Below, in pieces: positions 60,028-64,000 of a DNA stretch of 64,000 nucleotides. Both the position numbers and the translations under genes were made by a program. Source of the DNA: Brucella cytisi (GTDB taxonomy: Bacteria > Pseudomonadota > Alphaproteobacteria > Rhizobiales > Rhizobiaceae); contig JAAVLQ010000001.1 in NCBI GenBank assembly GCA_012103075.1, positions 124,001 to 188,000 on the forward strand, given 5' to 3'. The notes beneath the pieces were generated by a model. It was not told the DNA's origin. It searched no databases and saw nothing but the letters and a program-made list of their open reading frames with translations. Each line of letters opens with the position of its first letter. The first letter of the stretch is position 1.

Positions 60028-60099
60028 GGCTTTAAACCCCTGTTCTTCTGTTTGTTTCATCCGGTATCTACCGGATATTGTGTAAGTTTACGGCTGGCG

Positions 60100-61071
60100 T
60101 CAATTCGCTTCAGGCGTACCGTCAACGTGCCAAACCGAGAGAAGTCCGTCAAGAAAGATGCGTTCCTTGGCGATCTGCTTCAACATGCCGTCTGCTTCCT
60201 GCGGCACGCCAAGAAGGCGTGCACCGGCATGAATGATAAGATCGCGCAGCGAGAAACCCGTTTCATTGCTGACCGGCTTCCATTCCAGACGCGGCAAATC
60301 TTTGGAAAGCCCCTTGCTCGCAAGCCGGGCGACAGCTTCCTCTTCACCGCCCAATCCGTCGATCAATTTTTTATCGAGTGCCTGTCGCCCTGTAAAAACC
60401 GCGCCATTGGCGAGGGCCAGTGCCTGTTCATGTGTGAACGAACGGCGTTTTTCGACAATGTCCACGAACCACGCATAGGAATCCATGATCATATTGCGGA
60501 TCATGCCCTTGGCTTCTTCGCTGGCCGGGCTGAAATAATTGGGTTCCGCCTTGAGTGGTGAGGATTTGATGGTTTCGACCTTCACACCGATCGTATCGAG
60601 AAGCTTCGAAACATCTGGATACTGGAACAGGACACCAATCGAGCCGACGATGGATGTCTGTCGTGCCACGATGTGGTCCGAAGCGCTGGCAATCATGTAA
60701 CCGGCGGAAGCGGCAAGGGTTCCTACCTGCGTGACGACCGGCTTTTTCTCGGCAATCTTGCGCACGGCTTCGAAAATCGCTTCGCCGCCCACCGTCGTTC
60801 CACCGGGCGAATCGAGAACTAGAATCACACCTTTGACGGCGTCATCCTTGGCGATCTTGTCGAGACGCTTCAGCAATTCCTCATTCTCGAAGATGGTGCC
60901 TTCGATACGAACCTTGGCAATGTGCGGCTGGTTGAAGTTGGTGCCGCGCATGGACCATGAAGCGAAGACGGCAATCAGGGCGGCGATCAGAAGCAGGAAG
61001 GCCCCACGCCAGATCGTCAGCTTTCTGCGCAATTTCCGGCGTTCGATAATTGCTTCGGCGTCTTGAGCCAT
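60100..61071 (-). CDS. sppA: Signal peptide peptidase SppA (short form)
   Basis: An intact 323-aa protease with one N-terminal membrane span (FLLLIAALIAVFASWSM). Conserved blocks are VILVLDSPGGTTVGGEAIF, the nucleophile Ser in TLAASAGYMIASASD, and the general-base Lys in IKSSPLKAEPNYFSPASEEAKG. It is the half-size family that assembles as an oligomer. It digests cleaved signal peptides in the inner membrane. Confidence 0.92.
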   Translation of the reverse strand: MAQDAEAIIERRKLRRKLTIWRGAFLLLIAALIAVFASWSMRGTNFNQPHIAKVRIEGTIFENEELLKRLDKIAKDDAVKGVILVLDSPGGTTVGGEAIFEAVRKIAEKKPVVTQVGTLAASAGYMIASASDHIVARQTSIVGSIGVLFQYPDVSKLLDTIGVKVETIKSSPLKAEPNYFSPASEEAKGMIRNMIMDSYAWFVDIVEKRRSFTHEQALALANGAVFTGRQALDKKLIDGLGGEEEAVARLASKGLSKDLPRLEWKPVSNETGFSLRDLIIHAGARLLGVPQEADGMLKQIAKERIFLDGLLSVWHVDGTPEAN

Positions 61072-61529
61072 TCCCGTCCATCCGTTCGTTCAAATCGCGC
61101 GGCTTGCGCTCGACAGTTCACCTTGTGCCCCGAATGAGGGCACGCGGCAAGTATCTTCGAAAAATAGGTCTGGTTAGAGATAGTGCCTGAAATACATATT
61201 GTAATGAAGCTGCCCGAGATTCTTATGTTCGTTGCCAGATCAGCTTTGGCGGTTGCATTACGCACAGCTGTAATTTGACCGAGTTTTGTGGTATCAAAGA
61301 GTTGAATAGCATCCTGCTTAATTCGGTGGGGTGTCAATTGGGCTGAATTATCAAAGGCATAGGCCGTTCCTGCTTGCTGTTTGCGAGGCGGGTGCGGTAT
61401 TTTGCGCGGTATAAAGCTATTGAGCGACCGATTATTTCACCCCAAATAAACCTTATTGAAATGAAAAAGCGCGACACACACGCGCTGATTATCGAGTTTT
61501 ACGAAAGCCGTTGAGGAATTGAACGCCAC
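61072..61529. other. Intergenic region between sppA and lptC
   Basis: About 460 bp between divergent genes. Open frames on the minus strand (for example to 61337) have no recognisable family and look like chance. A small hairpin, AGCGCG / CGCGCT, sits at about 61468-61486. I see no repeat copy or tRNA. Confidence 0.5.
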
Positions 61530-62243
61530 ATGACCGCCGACACCACAGATAGCCATGCGCCGCAGAACGCGACCGCTCAAGGTCGCGGCACGGGTGGCAT
61601 GCATTTTGGTGCGTCGGAGAAGGCCGAGACGCTTTTCATGCTGCACAGCGCCATTCGATCCGCGTTCGCGTTCTGAAGACAGCTCTCCCTGTCGCCGCAA
61701 TCATCGTAGGAGCGGTATTCTCTTGGTATACGTTCCTTGCGACGCCGAACGCGCCCGTTAAGGTCGAAGTGAACAATGGCGGCGAAAGCGGAAAGCTCGT
61801 CATGACGAGCCCGCACCTGAATGGTTATACCAAGGATAACCGTCCCTATTCGATGACTGCTTCCAAGGCGACGCAGGATGCAAAAGAACAGCGGTGCGAT
61901 TTCGCTTGAAGGCATTTCCGCAGAGCTGCCGGTTGGTGACAAGGGCACGGCCAAGGTCGAGGCAACGTCCGGTGTTTACGACAATGCCAATGGGCGTTTG
62001 CAACTTGATAAGGACTTTACTGTTACGACAGACGACGGTTTACGTGCGGTGCTGCGCTCTGCGGACGTAAATCTCAAGAGCGGGCAGATCACCACTGACA
62101 AGCCCGTGGATATCCGCAGCGGCAGCACGCATATTCTGGCCGACAGCATGCAGGTCAAGGACAACGGCAAGGTTCTGATTTTCGAGAACAAGGTTCGAAT
62201 GACTGTTGACGGCAGCGTTGTTTCGCCCAACAAGGCTCCCTGA
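61530..62243 (+). CDS. lptC: LPS export protein LptC-like (two frame breaks)
   Basis: Bitopic inner-membrane protein that receives LPS from the LptBFG transporter. It has a short cytoplasmic N-terminus, one span (VLKTALPVAAIIVGAVFSWYTF), then a periplasmic beta-jellyroll with MTSPHLNGYTKDNRPYSMTASKA and a final strand ENKVRMTVDGSVV. Breaks lie near 61652 (C-run loss in HSAHSIRVRVLK) and 61885 (A-run gain in ATQDAKNSGAISLEG). The repaired length is 237 aa. lptA and lptB follow in the same direction. Confidence 0.87.
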
Positions 62244-62359
62244 AAAGGGCGCCTGATTTGAGGACAGGGGAAGCGTTCGGACCGATTTATATCTGTGCGA
62301 CGCGGTTGAGTACATTCTGAAGCCGGTCCTCGGACCGAAATGTGCTCGAAAACAGATTG

Positions 62360-62402
62360 TTAGAGCGTGATTCTGATGCAATCGGAATGGTACAGGCTCT
62401 AA
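62360..62402. repeat. Half copy (copy C) of the two-hairpin repeat
   Basis: TTAGAGC…GCTCTAA form perfect 7-bp ends around GATTC…GCAATCGGAATGG. It resembles the second half of copies A and B (GATTCAATCGGATCG). It lies in the 280-bp gap between lptC and lptA. Confidence 0.6.
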
Positions 62403-62523
62403 GCCGCTTTTTGATCGCATTTTGCGATGCTGAATGTTCCCATTTGGCCGCAAAGTGCTTAATGTTGCGTCTGACCGCATGTCGACCCGGGGATGGTCGA
62501 ATGCTTCGGGGAGCTGAAATTAT

Positions 62524-63174
62524 ATGGAACGCGAGACGGGCAAGATGAACAAGGGTACGATGGCCCGCACTTTGCGGATGGGATTTGCAGTTCTGGCGCT
62601 CGGCATTGTCGCGGCTCCGACAGTTTCACTGGCGCAGGAAGGCGCAGCCGTGAACGGCCTGAAGCTTTCCAACAGCAAGGCGCCCGTCAAGATCGACGCT
62701 GACAAGCTGGAAATGCGCGACAAGGAAGGCATTGCCATATTCACCGGTAATGTTGCCGTTTCGCAGGGCGACGCCCTGCTGAAGGCAGGCCAGATGACAG
62801 TCTATTACAATAAGGCCAAGAATGACGGCGAAGCACCGGCCCCGGAACCGACAAGTGCTGGCGTGGGCGGCCTCGATTCATCGAGCATCGATCACATCGA
62901 CATTTCGGGGAAAGTCTATCTCAAGTCCGGGACGCAGGTCGCAACTGGTGATACCGGGCGTTATGATGCGAAAAACCGGGTTATGGTTCTTCAGGGGCAG
63001 AAAGTGGTTCTGACCGATGGCGACAATGTCGTGACCGGTTGCAAGCTGACGGCGCATCTCGATACGGGCCGCGCCAATGTCGAAAGCTGCAAGGGCCAGA
63101 CCAAGGGTCGCGTGTCGATCATCATGGCCCCGAAAGATCAACAGCAGGGCGGTGCTGCGCCCAAGCAGAACTGA
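62524..63174 (+). CDS. lptA: LPS transport periplasmic protein LptA (OstA-like)
   Basis: An intact 216-aa periplasmic protein. The signal peptide (LRMGFAVLALGIVAAPTVSLAQ) has a cleavage site near LAQ. The OstA-N jellyroll shows PVKIDADKLEMRDKEGIAIFTGNVAVSQGDALLKAGQM and the paired YDAKNRVMVLQGQKVVLTDGDNVVTG. It bridges inner and outer membranes for LPS. The ATG at 62545 (MNKGTMARTL) is an alternative to 62524. lptB begins 11 bp after its stop. Confidence 0.9.
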   Translation: MERETGKMNKGTMARTLRMGFAVLALGIVAAPTVSLAQEGAAVNGLKLSNSKAPVKIDADKLEMRDKEGIAIFTGNVAVSQGDALLKAGQMTVYYNKAKNDGEAPAPEPTSAGVGGLDSSSIDHIDISGKVYLKSGTQVATGDTGRYDAKNRVMVLQGQKVVLTDGDNVVTGCKLTAHLDTGRANVESCKGQTKGRVSIIMAPKDQQQGGAAPKQN

Positions 63175-63185
63175 CCGGAGCAGGC

Positions 63186-64000
63186 GTGGGATTGTTCTGG
63201 AACAAGAAGGCCGACGGGCCGCAAGACGCATCGAAAAATGTGAACGCACCATCCGATGTCGCGGGCGCTATGCCCGGCCAGCCGGGTAAGTCGACGCGTC
63301 TCAAAGGGACGCTCGTGGCGCGCGGCCTCTGCAAGAGCTATCGCGGCCGGCAGGTCGTCAATGGCGTGTCGTTCGGTGTGCGTGCTGGCGAAGCTGTCGG
63401 TATTCTGGGGCCGAACGGCGCAGGCAAGACCACTTGCTTCTATATGGTGACAGGCCTCGTTCCGGCTGATGCCGGTTCCATCGAGATCGACGGTTTCGAC
63501 GTCACGTCTATGCCGATGTATCGCCGTTCCCGTCTTGGCATCGGCTATCTGCCGCAGGAAGCATCCATTTTCCGTGGCCTTTCGGTGGAAAAAACAACAT
63601 CAAGGCTGTGCTGGAAGTTGTGGAGAAAGATCGCTCCAAACGCGCTTCCGAGCTGGATGCCTTGTTGGAAGAATTTCACATCGCTCATCTGCGCAAGGCG
63701 CCTGCCATTTCGCTGTCCGGCGGCGAACGCCGTCGTCTCGAAATTGCGCGTGCGCTGGCATCGCGCCCAAACTTCATGCTGCTCGATGAGCCTTTTGCTG
63801 GTGTCGATCCGATTGCCGTTTCGGATATCCAGCAACTCGTTCGCCATCTGACAAGCCGCGGCATCGGCGTTCTGATTACCGACCATAATGTGCGTGAAAC
63901 GCTGGGCCTTATCGATCGCGCCTACATCATTCACGCCGGTCAGGTGCTGACACATGGTCGTCCTGCCGAAATCGTCGCCAATCCCGACGTGCGCCGGCTT
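63186..64000 (+). CDS. lptB: LPS export ABC transporter ATPase LptB (one frame break, runs off the window)
   Basis: ATPase of the LptB2FG exporter. Walker A is GPNGAGKTTCFYM, the Q-loop GYLPQEASIFRGLS, the signature SLSGGERRRLEIAR, Walker B FMLLDEPFAGVDP, and the H-loop ITDHNVRETL. The N-terminus carries about 35 extra residues (KKADGPQDASKN…) before the ABC domain. I chose GTG at 63186 because GGAG precedes it. The break near 63590 is an A-run loss in SVEKNNIKAVLEVVE. The window ends before the stop. Confidence 0.93.

Noticed and set aside
61017..61337. 106-codon minus-strand frame between sppA and lptC
   Set aside because: It overlaps the sppA N-terminus, has no ribosome site or family match, and no compositional sign of coding.

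Overview
The window looks like a chromosomal segment from a Brucella or Ochrobactrum-type alphaproteobacterium. The evidence is an ~8.7 kb cyclic beta-1,2-glucan synthase gene (cgs), an Omp25/Omp31-family porin-like protein, a RegB/RegA (PrrB/PrrA, ActS/ActR) redox two-component pair, an OlsB-type ornithine-lipid acyltransferase, an NrnC-type exonuclease, and Rhizobiales-style two-hairpin intergenic repeats. The content is almost entirely core metabolism and envelope functions. I saw no rRNA, tRNA, CRISPR array, insertion sequence or prophage.

Layout. 1-1460: end of a sulfate ABC transporter (cysW, cysA). 1857-10514: cgs. 10615-16072: pncB, then leftward PhzF-like, methyltransferase, LysE-type exporter, PfkB kinase and SDR genes. 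16301-19828: class A penicillin-binding protein, a signal-peptide stub, and an Omp25-like gene. 20080-28768: membrane acyltransferase, nrnC, M20 peptidase, polA, DEAD-box helicase. 28862-36848: gyrB, a cytochrome P450, and a formaldehyde-detoxification operon (frmR, adhC, GNAT, DUF1345, fghA) with a recognisable FrmR-type operator. 36905-43931: hrpB, regB, DUF2267, regA, mmcB, L,D-transpeptidase, NifU-like. 44042-55549: usp, trpS, murJ, glnD, maeB, mutS. 55586-64000: olsB, lspA, two RNA methyltransferases, lapA-like, ihfB, sppA, then lptC, lptA, lptB running off the end.

The sequence itself is the oddest thing here. About 58 frame breaks interrupt about 30 of the roughly 47 genes, including essential ones (polA, gyrB, trpS, lspA, lptB). 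Each can be repaired by a one- or two-base change that restores the expected family length and conserved motifs. They fall into two classes. One class is homopolymer length changes. The other, about 18 sites, is a missing base that, when restored, recreates CCTGG or CCAGG. Intact CCWGG is otherwise almost absent from the 64 kb (I found one by eye). I therefore read the breaks as base-calling errors, with a possible hidden signal of CCWGG modification plus CCWGG avoidance. Broken genes are annotated as single CDS spanning the repaired frame.

Functional themes. Envelope biogenesis dominates: periplasmic glucan, peptidoglycan synthesis and crosslinking, lipid II flipping, LPS export, ornithine lipid, lipoprotein processing and outer-membrane protein. 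Nitrogen and redox signalling (GlnD, RegBA) and DNA maintenance (PolA, MutS, GyrB, MmcB, IhfB) make up most of the rest.
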